DNA of 21,569 bases, taken from positions 44,808-66,376 of the forward strand of contig DGSB01000075.1 in the NCBI GenBank assembly GCA_002390045.1, read 5' to 3'. This document shows positions 1 to 8,113 of this stretch, one piece after another. The notes under the pieces are model-generated. The model was not told the origin of the DNA and did no database searches. It saw nothing but the letters and a program-made list of their open reading frames with translations. Positions within the stretch are counted from its first letter, which is position 1, and each line of letters begins with the position of its first letter. This stretch comes from Fibrobacter sp. UBA4373 (GTDB lineage: Bacteria > Fibrobacterota > Fibrobacteria > Fibrobacterales > Fibrobacteraceae). Position numbers and translations under genes: made by a program.

Positions 1-1
1 T

Positions 2-1063
2 CTTATCTATGGAATGAAAAGCCAAGGATACCGCTGGCAATCGAGCGTAGGCCTTACCGCAACCCAAGTGCTCTACGCGCAGGGTAAAGTGGGAACCGGC
101 ATTGAAATCGCAAAGATTTACAAGCACTTGAAGGAAGTCAGTCTGGAAAACGCCAAGGCCAACGTCCGCTATGACGTAGAAAACGCCTTTGACCAGCTGG
201 TTTTCCTGGATTCTTCCATCGTAATCCTCGAAACGAGCATCGATCAAACCCAAAAGCACATCGATTACGTGAACCAGGCTGTCCAAAGCGGACTCGCTTC
301 CGAGCTTGACCAGGTTCGTGCCCAACTGGAACTGGATAAGCTCAAATCGACTCTCGAAAAGACAAAAAAATCGAGAGTCCTCGCCCGCAACAACCTGCTG
401 AACACCATGGGTCTGGAATGGGACTCCAATGTCGAATTCCAGGGAGACCTTCGCTATCCTACCGATAATCTTCCCTACCCGGACACGGCGATGGAAAACG
501 TGAAGAAGCGCCGCAAAGAGCTCGCCCTTCTTGACGCCCAGCAGAAAATGGCAGAAAAGAACATCTCCATCGAAGAAGGCGGTTACAAGCCGACGATCGT
601 CCTTGTTGGCGGTATCAAGTATGCCAACAACAAGAATAAGATTTCCGAATGGGACGCCCCGGACTGGGACGACAACATCAACAAATACGTAGCTCTGAAC
701 TTGACCATGAACCTGTTCAACGGGATGAAGACAAAGGAATCCGTTGTCCAGGCCAAATCCAGCATGCGCAGCGTTCAAATTCAAAAAGAATCCGCCGAAC
801 GCGGTTTCCGGATGCAGATTGAATCTTGCGCAAACACTCTGGAAGACGCAAACAATCAATTGGAAATTCAAAAGAACCAAGTCAATCTCGCCCAGCGCAA
901 TTTCGATTTGACCGAAGCTTCGTACAAAGTGGGAAGATCCTCCCAACTCGATTTTTTGGATGCATCGCTCAAATTGCGTTCTGCCAAGAACGATTATCTC
1001 CAGGCGATTGTCGACTGGAATAAAGCTTATAACGCGCTCCTTCAGGCCACCGGTGAATATTAA
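2..1063 (+). CDS. TolC-like outer membrane efflux protein (5' end missing)
   Basis: Outer-membrane channel of a tripartite efflux pump. The reading frame is open to the left edge (Leu-Ile-Tyr-Gly precede the first Met at base 14), so the gene starts outside the window. About 353 residues are present, where whole family members usually have about 420-480. Two long helical regions are visible: one with the stretch SGLASELDQVRAQLELDKLK, and a C-terminal one containing ASYKVGRSSQLDFLDAS, which matches the end of the second repeat in OEP-family proteins. Strand-like segments between them (PTIVLVGGI and LNLTMNLFNG) fit the membrane barrel. The gene ends in tandem TAA codons. An AAGAGGA Shine-Dalgarno follows, and the membrane-fusion protein starts 15 bases later, so the three pump genes form one operon. 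The family is clear; the substrate cannot be read from the sequence. Confidence 0.9.
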   Translation, partial: LIYGMKSQGYRWQSSVGLTATQVLYAQGKVGTGIEIAKIYKHLKEVSLENAKANVRYDVENAFDQLVFLDSSIVILETSIDQTQKHIDYVNQAVQSGLASELDQVRAQLELDKLKSTLEKTKKSRVLARNNLLNTMGLEWDSNVEFQGDLRYPTDNLPYPDTAMENVKKRRKELALLDAQQKMAEKNISIEEGGYKPTIVLVGGIKYANNKNKISEWDAPDWDDNINKYVALNLTMNLFNGMKTKESVVQAKSSMRSVQIQKESAERGFRMQIESCANTLEDANNQLEIQKNQVNLAQRNFDLTEASYKVGRSSQLDFLDASLKLRSAKNDYLQAIVDWNKAYNALLQATGEY

Positions 1064-1078
1064 TAAGAAGAGGAATCC

Positions 1079-2134
1079 ATGAACAAGACATTCAAAACCC
1101 TCCTGACCATTGCTACAGCTTCCACGTTCCTGATTGCCTGCGGGCAGCAAAAAGAAGAAAAGACGGAACAGGCCGCAAACAAATCGACCACGATTGAAGA
1201 AATTCAAAAAGAAAACGGCAAACCCGCACGCGTTGTCAAAGCGAGCACGTCCAAAATTACCGATGTCCGCAAATTCAGCGGATCCATCGAAGGCATGCAG
1301 CAGAACAGCGCCATTTGCAAAATGGGTGACCCGCTGGCTAAAATCAACGTGCAAGTCGGAAGCGTAGTCCAAAAAGACCAGGTTCTTGCCGAATACCTCT
1401 TCACGGGCGACAACACCCAGTATCAGCAGGCCGAAGAACAGGTGAAGCTCCTCGAAGCTTCTACCCAGAGACTGCGCGAAGTGAAGGAAAAGGGCGGCAT
1501 TAGCCAACAGGATATGGACCAGGCCGAAACCCAGCTGAAGATTGCCAAGATGAATTTGGAAACAGCCCGTCGAGCAACCCTTATCCTTGCTCCGGAAGCC
1601 GGCGTCGTTACCGAACTTAAGTTCAAAGTCGGTCAAACGCCGGGCGTCGGTGGCGTACTCGCTACGATTGCCAAGCTGAACCAAGTGATTCTCAAGCTGA
1701 ACGTGACAAGCCAGGACATCGGTTACTTTAAGAAGGGTGCCGCCGCTACGGTAACCGTCGGAGGCGAAAAGATCCAGGGTAAAGTGACCCTCATTCCTCT
1801 TGCCGCCAATCCGTCTACCCGTTTCTTCCCTGTCGAAGTTACCTTCAACAACAAGGACAAGAAGCTCCTTCCGGGAATGTATGTGACCGCAGAACTGGAA
1901 ACTCGCCAAGTCAACGGCGTCATTGTTCCGACCGAAGCGGTTGTTTACCGCAACGGCTCCAATGCCATCTGGATCGTGGATGCCGAAGGCAAGGCTCGCC
2001 GCAAACTCGTGAAGCTCGGCGTGCAGACCAAGGATTACATCCAGATTGCAGAAGGCCTTGAAGGAAACGAAACCGTTATCGTCGAAGGCATGTCTCGTAT
2101 GAACGACGGTGACAAGGTCCTGGTCGTCGAATAA
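1079..2134 (+). CDS. RND efflux membrane-fusion (periplasmic adaptor) lipoprotein
   Basis: Periplasmic adaptor that links the inner-membrane RND permease to the TolC-like channel. The protein has 351 residues. It begins with a lipoprotein signal peptide: a basic start, a hydrophobic core, and the lipobox LIAC with Cys21 as the expected lipid anchor. The acidic, Gln/Lys-rich stretch after it is a flexible linker. Next come the split lipoyl half (around residues 80-105, ending KINVQVGSVVQKDQVLAEY), a short coiled-coil hairpin (about 115-165), the second lipoyl half (LAPEAGVVTELKFKVGQ), then beta-barrel and membrane-proximal domains (GVIVPTEAVVYRNG near residue 280). The order is that of the HlyD/AcrA family. 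The Shine-Dalgarno just upstream supports the ATG. The permease gene begins 15 bases after the stop, which fits co-transcription. Assignment to the family is firm. Confidence 0.93.
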   Translation: MNKTFKTLLTIATASTFLIACGQQKEEKTEQAANKSTTIEEIQKENGKPARVVKASTSKITDVRKFSGSIEGMQQNSAICKMGDPLAKINVQVGSVVQKDQVLAEYLFTGDNTQYQQAEEQVKLLEASTQRLREVKEKGGISQQDMDQAETQLKIAKMNLETARRATLILAPEAGVVTELKFKVGQTPGVGGVLATIAKLNQVILKLNVTSQDIGYFKKGAAATVTVGGEKIQGKVTLIPLAANPSTRFFPVEVTFNNKDKKLLPGMYVTAELETRQVNGVIVPTEAVVYRNGSNAIWIVDAEGKARRKLVKLGVQTKDYIQIAEGLEGNETVIVEGMSRMNDGDKVLVVE

Positions 2135-2149
2135 GGGAGAATTTTCGGA

Positions 2150-5100
2150 ATGATTAAAGCTAGTATCTACAAACCGATTACCATGCTCATGGTCATTTTG
2201 GCCGTGGTGGTGTTCGGTCTTTACACCTATACCATGATGGTGGTGGACCTGTTGCCGAAATTCGACGTCCCTGTCGTCACCGCAACCATCGTCTACCCGG
2301 GCGCAAACCCGGAAGAAATCGAAACGACGATTATCAAGCCGATCGAAGACCAGGTGGAACTGGTAGACGGTATTGACTACGTCCAATCCATCTGTCTTGA
2401 AAACTACGGCATTGTCATCGCTATGTTCAACATGGGCATCGACGTGGACGTGGCTGCAAACGACGTTCGTTCTAAAATCGAACTCGCCGCAGCGGACTTC
2501 CCGGACGCAGTCGAAGCCCCGATTATTTCTAAAGTGGACATCAATGCTTCCGCCATTATGTCGATTTCTTTTACGGGTCCGCTGAATTCCACGGAACTCC
2601 GTCAGAAAGTGGAAGACGAAATCGAGCCGCTCTTCACTTCGGTCTCGGGCGTGGCCAGCGTCGATATCTTCGGTGGAACGACTCGACAGATTTCCATTGA
2701 ACTCGATAAGGACAAAATGATTGATCGTAATGTGGACATTACGACCATCATGGGGCTTTATGGAGCGACAAACGTCAACAACCCGGTTGGCGAAGTCATC
2801 GGCAAGCACAAGAACACCTCCGTCCGTACAGCCGGTAAGTTCAAGACTCTCGATGAAATGCGCAATCTGGATATTCCGACGTCCATGGGCGTGATCAAGC
2901 TTTCCGAAATTGCAGAAGTCAAGGATACAATCGAAACGATTACTTCGGCATCCCGCTTTAACGGAATCAACTCGATTGCCTTGGACATCAAAAAACGTTC
3001 CGACGCAAACGTCGTGGACGTTTCTAAAGGCGTTCTCAAGCGTATGGAAGAAATCAACAAGACTCTTCCGGAAGGCTTCGAACTGCACTTGGTTTACGAT
3101 AAGAGCGAATCGGTAAGCGAATCCATTGACAACGTGATTCAAAACATCATAATTGCCATCGGTCTTACCGCCGTCTTGCTTCTTCTCTTCCTCGGTAAAT
3201 TCTCAACCATGTTTATCGCCGCCCTCACGATGCCTATTTCCGTGATTGGCGCATTTACCCTGATGTACTTTGCCGGTTTCGGTATCAACATGATGTCCCT
3301 CATGGCGCTTTCGAGTTCCGTAGGCCTTTTGGTGACCAACTCGATCGTCGTGCTTGAAAACATCAATGCGAAACTGAATGAAGGTTTAAACCCGAAGGAA
3401 GCCGCATACAAGGGAACGAGCGAAATCATGGTGGCCATCATGGCTTCGACGCTGACGAACGTCTGCGTGTTCGTTCCGATTGCATTCATGAAGTCCATTG
3501 TCGGTATTTTCTTCCGTACATTCGGTATGACCATGGTGTTCGCCACGGCGGTCTCGCTCCTGGTGACCTTTACGCTTACGCCTTTGATGGCCGCATATCT
3601 GTTCAAGGGTAAAAAGAAAGATGCCGACGGCAACCTGATCGAAGGGAACCACACGATTGGCGAAAAGCTGTTCAGTATTTTCCCCTCCGCTTTGAATATT
3701 CTCCGCTCGATTTACTTGAAGACGCTTTCTTTCTGCCTCTCTGTTCCTGGCGTGATCTTCCAGGTCTTTGCCCTCGTCGCCATGGTGATGTTTGTTGGCT
3801 ACATGGCTGCAAACAAGATGACCGTGGAACTTTCTCCAAAGCAGGACCAGGGCATGATGAGCATCAAGCTCGAAATGCCTGTGGGCACGAACGTAGAAAC
3901 GACCGACAGTGTGGCCCGAATCATTGAAAGCCGAATCAAGGACTTGCCGGAACTCAAGCACTACAGCATGAACGTGGGCGGATCTAACGGTTTTACCACC
4001 GTAAACCAAGCCACCATGCGCGTAAAGCTCTTGAAAGACTGGGAAGGCCGTACCCGCAGTACGGATCAGATCGTGGACTCCTTGCGTCCGTACTTCGCCA
4101 ACATTCCAGATGCTTACATCTCGATTAAATCCACATCCGCTTCCGAAATGAGCAACAACTCGAGCGGCGACGTGGTCCTTGAAGTCAGCGGTCTCAAGCA
4201 AGATTCCGTGATCAAGGCTTCTGAAATCGTCATGGATCGCATCAAGGAAAAAATTGACGGTATCGTGGATGTCAAAACGAGCTACGAAGCCGGAAAGCCG
4301 GAAATCCGCTTGATTCCAAACCGTCAGGCACTCGCTGACTACGGTGTTACCCTTAAAACCGTTGCGACTTATAACTATATCGCTGTCAGCGGTTATGAAG
4401 CAGGCCAGTTCACCGATGACGGTGAAGAATATGACGTCTATGTCCGTCTTCAAGAAAAGGACAGACAGAGCCATAGCGACATCGAAACTTTGCCGATCCT
4501 GACACCGAAAGGCTTCGTGAACACGAGCGAACTTTTCTATGTGGAAGACGGTGCAGGTCCGACCCGTATCGACCGCAAGCGTAAAATGGCCCGTATCGAC
4601 ATTTCGATGAACCTTTTGCCGGGCCATACGACCGGTGAAATCATGGGCAAGATCGGAAAGCTCACCGCCGAAATGAAGGATGAAGTTCCGGAAGGCATTT
4701 CGTTTGGCTTCGGCGGTAATGCAGACATGCAAAACGACATGGTGCAGGAATTCATGACAGCGATCGTGATGGCAATTATCCTCACCTACATCTTGCTCGT
4801 GGCACTTCTCGAAAGTTTTGCCCAGCCGTTCATCATTATGACAACGATCCCGATGGGTGCAATCGGCGTGTTCCTCGCCCTTATCTTTACCGGAAAGGCG
4901 CTGTCCATGATTTCTCTTATGGCAATCGTCATGCTCATCGGTGTGGTGGTGAACAACGCAATTCTTCTTCTGGACGAAGCCAACCGTCTGCTCCGCAACG
5001 GATCGATGGGAAGACGTTCCGCTATTCTTTCGGCTGCAAAATCCAAATTCCAGCCGATCATGCTTGCGACATTCGCTTCCGTGGTGGCTCAGCTTCCGCT

Positions 5101-5293
5101 CGCCTTCGCTCTCGGTGGTGATGTGGCAGCCATGACTCAGCCGATGGGTATCGCATCGGTAGGTGGCTTGATCGTGTCCGCGATTTTGACCATGTACCTG
5201 GTGCCGACATTCTTCTGGCTCCCGAATGCGATTTTCCATAAGGTGAAAGCCAAAAAGGATAGCATCATGCTCAACCGTCGACAGACCGCATAA
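2150..5293 (+). CDS. RND efflux permease (HAE1-like) lacking the canonical proton-relay residues
   Basis: Inner-membrane pump of the tripartite system, 1047 residues, normal for the AcrB/MexB class. The layout is a first membrane helix near residues 10-30, a large periplasmic loop, helices 2-6 from about 330, then the same pattern repeated with helix 7 near 530-550 and helices 8-12 from about 868. Typical family words are present, such as VYPGANPEEIE after helix 1 and PEGFELHLVYDKSESV before helix 2. In helix 4 the usual GLLVDDAIVVVEN reads GLLVTNSIVVLEN, so AcrB Asp407/Asp408 are Thr396/Asn397. In helix 10, AcrB Lys940 is Asn935 (GVVVNNAILLLDEAN). The position matching Arg971 seems kept as Lys966. 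The proton path is therefore not the textbook one. The gene is intact and is followed by a strong terminator. Its substrate is unknown. Confidence 0.93.
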   Translation: MIKASIYKPITMLMVILAVVVFGLYTYTMMVVDLLPKFDVPVVTATIVYPGANPEEIETTIIKPIEDQVELVDGIDYVQSICLENYGIVIAMFNMGIDVDVAANDVRSKIELAAADFPDAVEAPIISKVDINASAIMSISFTGPLNSTELRQKVEDEIEPLFTSVSGVASVDIFGGTTRQISIELDKDKMIDRNVDITTIMGLYGATNVNNPVGEVIGKHKNTSVRTAGKFKTLDEMRNLDIPTSMGVIKLSEIAEVKDTIETITSASRFNGINSIALDIKKRSDANVVDVSKGVLKRMEEINKTLPEGFELHLVYDKSESVSESIDNVIQNIIIAIGLTAVLLLLFLGKFSTMFIAALTMPISVIGAFTLMYFAGFGINMMSLMALSSSVGLLVTNSIVVLENINAKLNEGLNPKEAAYKGTSEIMVAIMASTLTNVCVFVPIAFMKSIVGIFFRTFGMTMVFATAVSLLVTFTLTPLMAAYLFKGKKKDADGNLIEGNHTIGEKLFSIFPSALNILRSIYLKTLSFCLSVPGVIFQVFALVAMVMFVGYMAANKMTVELSPKQDQGMMSIKLEMPVGTNVETTDSVARIIESRIKDLPELKHYSMNVGGSNGFTTVNQATMRVKLLKDWEGRTRSTDQIVDSLRPYFANIPDAYISIKSTSASEMSNNSSGDVVLEVSGLKQDSVIKASEIVMDRIKEKIDGIVDVKTSYEAGKPEIRLIPNRQALADYGVTLKTVATYNYIAVSGYEAGQFTDDGEEYDVYVRLQEKDRQSHSDIETLPILTPKGFVNTSELFYVEDGAGPTRIDRKRKMARIDISMNLLPGHTTGEIMGKIGKLTAEMKDEVPEGISFGFGGNADMQNDMVQEFMTAIVMAIILTYILLVALLESFAQPFIIMTTIPMGAIGVFLALIFTGKALSMISLMAIVMLIGVVVNNAILLLDEANRLLRNGSMGRRSAILSAAKSKFQPIMLATFASVVAQLPLAFALGGDVAAMTQPMGIASVGGLIVSAILTMYLVPTFFWLPNAIFHKVKAKKDSIMLNRRQTA

Positions 5294-5315
5294 AGTCTGA
5301 TTTCTAAGCAAAGAG

Positions 5316-5347
5316 AAATGGCTGATCGTAAAGATCAGCCATTTTTT
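5316..5347 (+). terminator. Intrinsic terminator of the efflux operon
   Basis: A 12-base-pair perfect stem (AAATGGCTGATC pairing with GATCAGCCATTT) with a five-base GTAAA loop, whose 3' arm runs into six T residues. It begins 23 bases after the permease stop codon. The minus-strand gene ending at 5353 reads towards it. The A residues at the start of the stem give a short U run on the other strand, so it may also end that transcript. Confidence 0.9.
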
Positions 5348-5352
5348 ATGAC

Positions 5353-6081
5353 TCAAATATCCTTGTAAAAAATTTTCTCTCGTTTCGACAGGGCAAAACG
5401 CGTCAAATTAAAAATGCGGGATTCCCCAATCGCATCAAAATCTACAGGGTGAAACACTAAGCGAGGCGTTCCAACAGGAGACTGCAAAGCGAGACATGCC
5501 GACGTCTGCGCGACATTCAACGAAAACTTGGGAAGCCCAGCAAAGCTCAATGCAGGAGAGAGAATTTTTTGTGCGGAAGGGTTTTCGGAATTTGCATCCT
5601 TTCTTTTATAAACCGCAAAGCGGTCTTCATAATAGCGGAATTTATGCAGCACTTGATTTTTGAGGAATGCGTTTCCATACCAAGCCGGAGGGACAAATCC
5701 TTGAGGAAGTTTCAGTCCCAAAGATTCCCATAACGCAATTCCCTGTTCAAGAAGACGGAAGGAATCGCATTCATCAAGGCCAGCAAATTCCGCTTCGTCT
5801 CCCGTCAACGAAAGGGCTGTTTTTCCTAAAAAAGTTCGATCTGAATTTTCTATAGCCAAATGGCGGGTTCCATGCAGCAAAAGTTCAAAGCCATCGGTCA
5901 AAAGGTTTTCCAATTCCATTCTGAAAAAATCCAGTTCGGATTCTTTTTGCATGCCATCGGGAATTACGGCAACCGTAATCGGGGATTTTGCCACATCCGC
6001 AATCCGGCGAATTTGTGATACCGCCTGTTTTGCATTATGGACAGAAAGATCGTGATAGCAAAGAAAGAATTTAGAACCCAT
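5353..6081 (-). CDS. DUF2334 polysaccharide-deacetylase-like protein
   Basis: A 242-residue protein of the DUF2334 group, related to NodB-type polysaccharide deacetylases. Visible marks are an N-terminal strand ending in CYHDL (the family's IHDVSP-like site), VAVIPDG, the metal-site pattern LLLHGTRH (HGxxH), GFVPPAWYGN and a C-terminal LVFHPVDFD. The family is thought to be metal-dependent carbohydrate hydrolases. The true substrate is unknown, and there is no signal peptide, so it probably acts in the cytoplasm. I start it at the ATG at 6081. A TTG at 6099 would add six residues, but they precede the first beta strand and neither start has a clear Shine-Dalgarno. It stands alone and is divergent from the HAD gene, sharing a roughly 50-base promoter gap. 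Confidence 0.75.
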   Translation of the reverse strand: MGSKFFLCYHDLSVHNAKQAVSQIRRIADVAKSPITVAVIPDGMQKESELDFFRMELENLLTDGFELLLHGTRHLAIENSDRTFLGKTALSLTGDEAEFAGLDECDSFRLLEQGIALWESLGLKLPQGFVPPAWYGNAFLKNQVLHKFRYYEDRFAVYKRKDANSENPSAQKILSPALSFAGLPKFSLNVAQTSACLALQSPVGTPRLVFHPVDFDAIGESRIFNLTRFALSKREKIFYKDI

Positions 6082-6100
6082 ATGTGGTGAAGATAACAAA

Positions 6101-6127
6101 TTGTTTTAATCGGAATTACTAAATTTG
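6101..6127 (+). promoter_or_regulatory. Putative Bacteroidetes-like promoter for the HAD phosphatase-miaB run
   Basis: TAAATTTG at 6120-6127 matches the Bacteroidetes -7 element TAnnTTTG. A TTG at 6101-6103 lies 16 bases before it as a possible -33 box. The start codon of the HAD gene is only five bases after the box, so a transcript would start at or within a few bases of the ATG. This is a pattern match only. Confidence 0.4.
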
Positions 6128-6132
6128 GGGCG

Positions 6133-6774
6133 ATGAAAACCAAATCCCTGTATATTTTCGACATGGACGGCACCTTGTTCAACACGCTCGGAGATTTGAG
6201 CGTAGCTGTCAATTATGCGCTGGCCGCCTTTGGTTTAAAAACACTTTCAACAGAAAAGATCAAGAGCTATATCGGGAATGGTTCATTAAAACTGATTGAA
6301 CGTTCGCTTGAAGGTGCAGACGCTCCCCTCACAGAAGTCCACAAATGCTATTCCGAATTTTATGCGCAGCATTGTTTGGAAAAAACAGAGCCTTACCCGG
6401 GCGTTATTGATTTTTTAAAAAACTTCCCTGCCAAAAAAGCATTGGCAACGAACAAGCCTCACATTCCGGGACTTGCTCTGCTCAAGCATTTTGGACTCGA
6501 ATCGTATTTCGAAGCGTTCGCCTTCGGAGACGAAGATACTCCCCGCAAACCGGATGCGGCACCTTTTCTTAAAATTTTGAAAGCGACAGGAGTCTCGAAA
6601 GAAGACGCGATCATGGTCGGGGACGACGCTCCCGATATTCTCGGAGCGAAAAACGCCGGAATCGATAGCGTCTTTATCGAAAACGGTTTTGGCAAACGAG
6701 CCAGTTTTGCACCTGTCGAGCCCACTTATTCCATTCCACATTTTTCGGACCTTTCCGGTCTGCAATTCCGTTAA
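6133..6774 (+). CDS. gph: HAD-superfamily phosphatase, phosphoglycolate-phosphatase-like
   Basis: A 213-residue cytoplasmic haloacid-dehalogenase phosphatase of the Gph/PGP type. Motif I is FDMDGTLFNT with Asp10 as nucleophile and Asp12 as acid/base. A small helical cap follows (about residues 18-85). Motif II is in ATNKP, motif III is the Lys of RKPDAAPFLKIL, and motif IV is MVGDDAPDILGAKNAG with Asp164/Asp165 for magnesium. Family members usually have about 215-250 residues, so it is complete. The likely reaction is hydrolysis of 2-phosphoglycolate or another small phosphoester; sequence alone does not settle which. The ATG lies just after a promoter-like box with only a weak GGGG as a ribosome site. 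miaB follows after three bases, so the two are co-transcribed. Confidence 0.85.
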   Translation: MKTKSLYIFDMDGTLFNTLGDLSVAVNYALAAFGLKTLSTEKIKSYIGNGSLKLIERSLEGADAPLTEVHKCYSEFYAQHCLEKTEPYPGVIDFLKNFPAKKALATNKPHIPGLALLKHFGLESYFEAFAFGDEDTPRKPDAAPFLKILKATGVSKEDAIMVGDDAPDILGAKNAGIDSVFIENGFGKRASFAPVEPTYSIPHFSDLSGLQFR

Positions 6775-6777
6775 TCT

Positions 6778-8103
6778 ATGTCTCTGCATTACATGATCGA
6801 CACTTACGGCTGCCAGATGAACGAATATGATTCCGCTCTGATAGCTTCGATGCTTGAAAAAAACGGTTGCACGCCCACCGAAGATCCTGAAGAAGCGGAC
6901 TTGTTCTTGTTCAACACTTGTTCTGTTCGCGAAAAAGCGGAAGAAAGTGCCAAGGCCAGAATTTCTAAAATGAAGTTCTACAAGAAACGCCGTCCCTGGA
7001 TCAAGTTCATTGTCACGGGTTGCATGGCGGAACATCTTGGATCCCGCCTGATGGACCAAATGGACTGCGTGGATTATGTCATCGGCCCGGACAAATACAA
7101 TCAGATTCCGGAAATTCTTTTTAAGCACCCGATCATTGTTAAAAAAAGCAATGCGGCAAAACGCGTCATTACCGGATTCGATATCGAAGAAAATTACGTT
7201 GGCGAATATGCAAAACTCGCCCACCCGTTTTCTTCGTACGTAACGATTCAACGCGGTTGCAATTTCCGTTGCAGTTATTGCATTGTTCCTTTTGTCCGCG
7301 GACGAGAAAAGTACCGAGCCTCAGACGACGTGATTTACGAAGTGGAAAAAGCTAGCGAACGTGGAATTTCTGAAATTTGCCTGCTCGGGCAAACCGTAAA
7401 CGCTTACCGAAACCACGGCACGGACTTTGCCGATTTACTTGTAAAAATTTCTGAAGTTCCGGGAATTCGCCGCGTCCGCTTTATGAGTCCGCATCCGCGT
7501 TTTTATACGGAAAAGCTGATTGACGTATTGCAAAGCGTTCCCCAGATTTGCCCCCACGCCCATATTCCGCTTCAAAGCGGAAGCGATGCGATTCTCGGCA
7601 AAATGAAGCGCCGTTACAAAGTAGATGAATTTATGCGGATTCTGGAAAAATTCCGCGGAAAGGATCCTTACTACGGCCTCACCACTGATATCATTGCAGG
7701 CTTTGTCGGAGAAACCGATGAAGATTTTGAGCAGACGCTTGCCGCTGTCAAAGAAGCTCAATTCGATGCTGCATTCATGTTTGCCTACAGCCCGCGCGAA
7801 GGAACGGTCAGCGCCCAGGAAAAAGAAGTCCTGTCCGAAGACCAAAAACAAGAGCGGCTCGCGCGCCTTGTCGAACTTCAGAATTCGATTACGCTAGAAC
7901 GCAACAAGCAAATGATCGGCCGTACAGAAGAAATCCTGGTGGAAAGGCCTTCTTCAAAAGACCCTAACGAATGGGTCGGTAAAACGGGAAGCTTTAAGAA
8001 AGTCGTTTTCGCTTCGACGACAGCGAAGCCTGGCGACTATGTAAAATGCCATATCGACGAAGTCCGCGGATGGACACTCCGTGGCACGCCTGTTCTTGAA
8101 TAA
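6778..8103 (+). CDS. miaB: MiaB, tRNA-2-methylthio-N6-isopentenyladenosine methylthiotransferase
   Basis: A radical-SAM enzyme that adds a methylthio group to N6-isopentenyladenosine at position 37 of tRNAs reading UNN codons. It has 441 residues, normal for MiaB. The N-terminal UPF0004 domain has its three cluster ligands Cys12 (DTYGCQMN), Cys48 (FNTCSV) and Cys82 (VTGCMAEH). The radical-SAM site is Cys161/Cys165/Cys168 in RGCNFRCSYCIVPFVRGRE. A TRAM RNA-binding domain fills about residues 375-441. The wording DTYGCQMNEYDS and FVRGREKYRA favours MiaB over the related MtaB and RimO. It begins three bases after the HAD gene and ends just before the SPOR gene, whose ribosome site overlaps the miaB stop. 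Confidence is high. Confidence 0.96.
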   Translation: MSLHYMIDTYGCQMNEYDSALIASMLEKNGCTPTEDPEEADLFLFNTCSVREKAEESAKARISKMKFYKKRRPWIKFIVTGCMAEHLGSRLMDQMDCVDYVIGPDKYNQIPEILFKHPIIVKKSNAAKRVITGFDIEENYVGEYAKLAHPFSSYVTIQRGCNFRCSYCIVPFVRGREKYRASDDVIYEVEKASERGISEICLLGQTVNAYRNHGTDFADLLVKISEVPGIRRVRFMSPHPRFYTEKLIDVLQSVPQICPHAHIPLQSGSDAILGKMKRRYKVDEFMRILEKFRGKDPYYGLTTDIIAGFVGETDEDFEQTLAAVKEAQFDAAFMFAYSPREGTVSAQEKEVLSEDQKQERLARLVELQNSITLERNKQMIGRTEEILVERPSSKDPNEWVGKTGSFKKVVFASTTAKPGDYVKCHIDEVRGWTLRGTPVLE

Positions 8104-8113
8104 GGGAGCAACC

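Noticed and set aside
3386..5356. A 656-codon open frame on the minus strand, opposite the RND permease gene.
   Set aside because: It lies antisense to a clearly conserved gene. Its product is rich in His, Arg and Asp with no domain or signal, as expected from the codon bias of the plus strand. It is also open across the terminator, which argues against a gene.
6082..6099. TTG start at 6099 for the DUF2334 gene.
   Set aside because: It adds six residues (MLSSPH) with no Shine-Dalgarno, and the ATG at 6081 sits right before the first conserved strand. It cannot be fully excluded.
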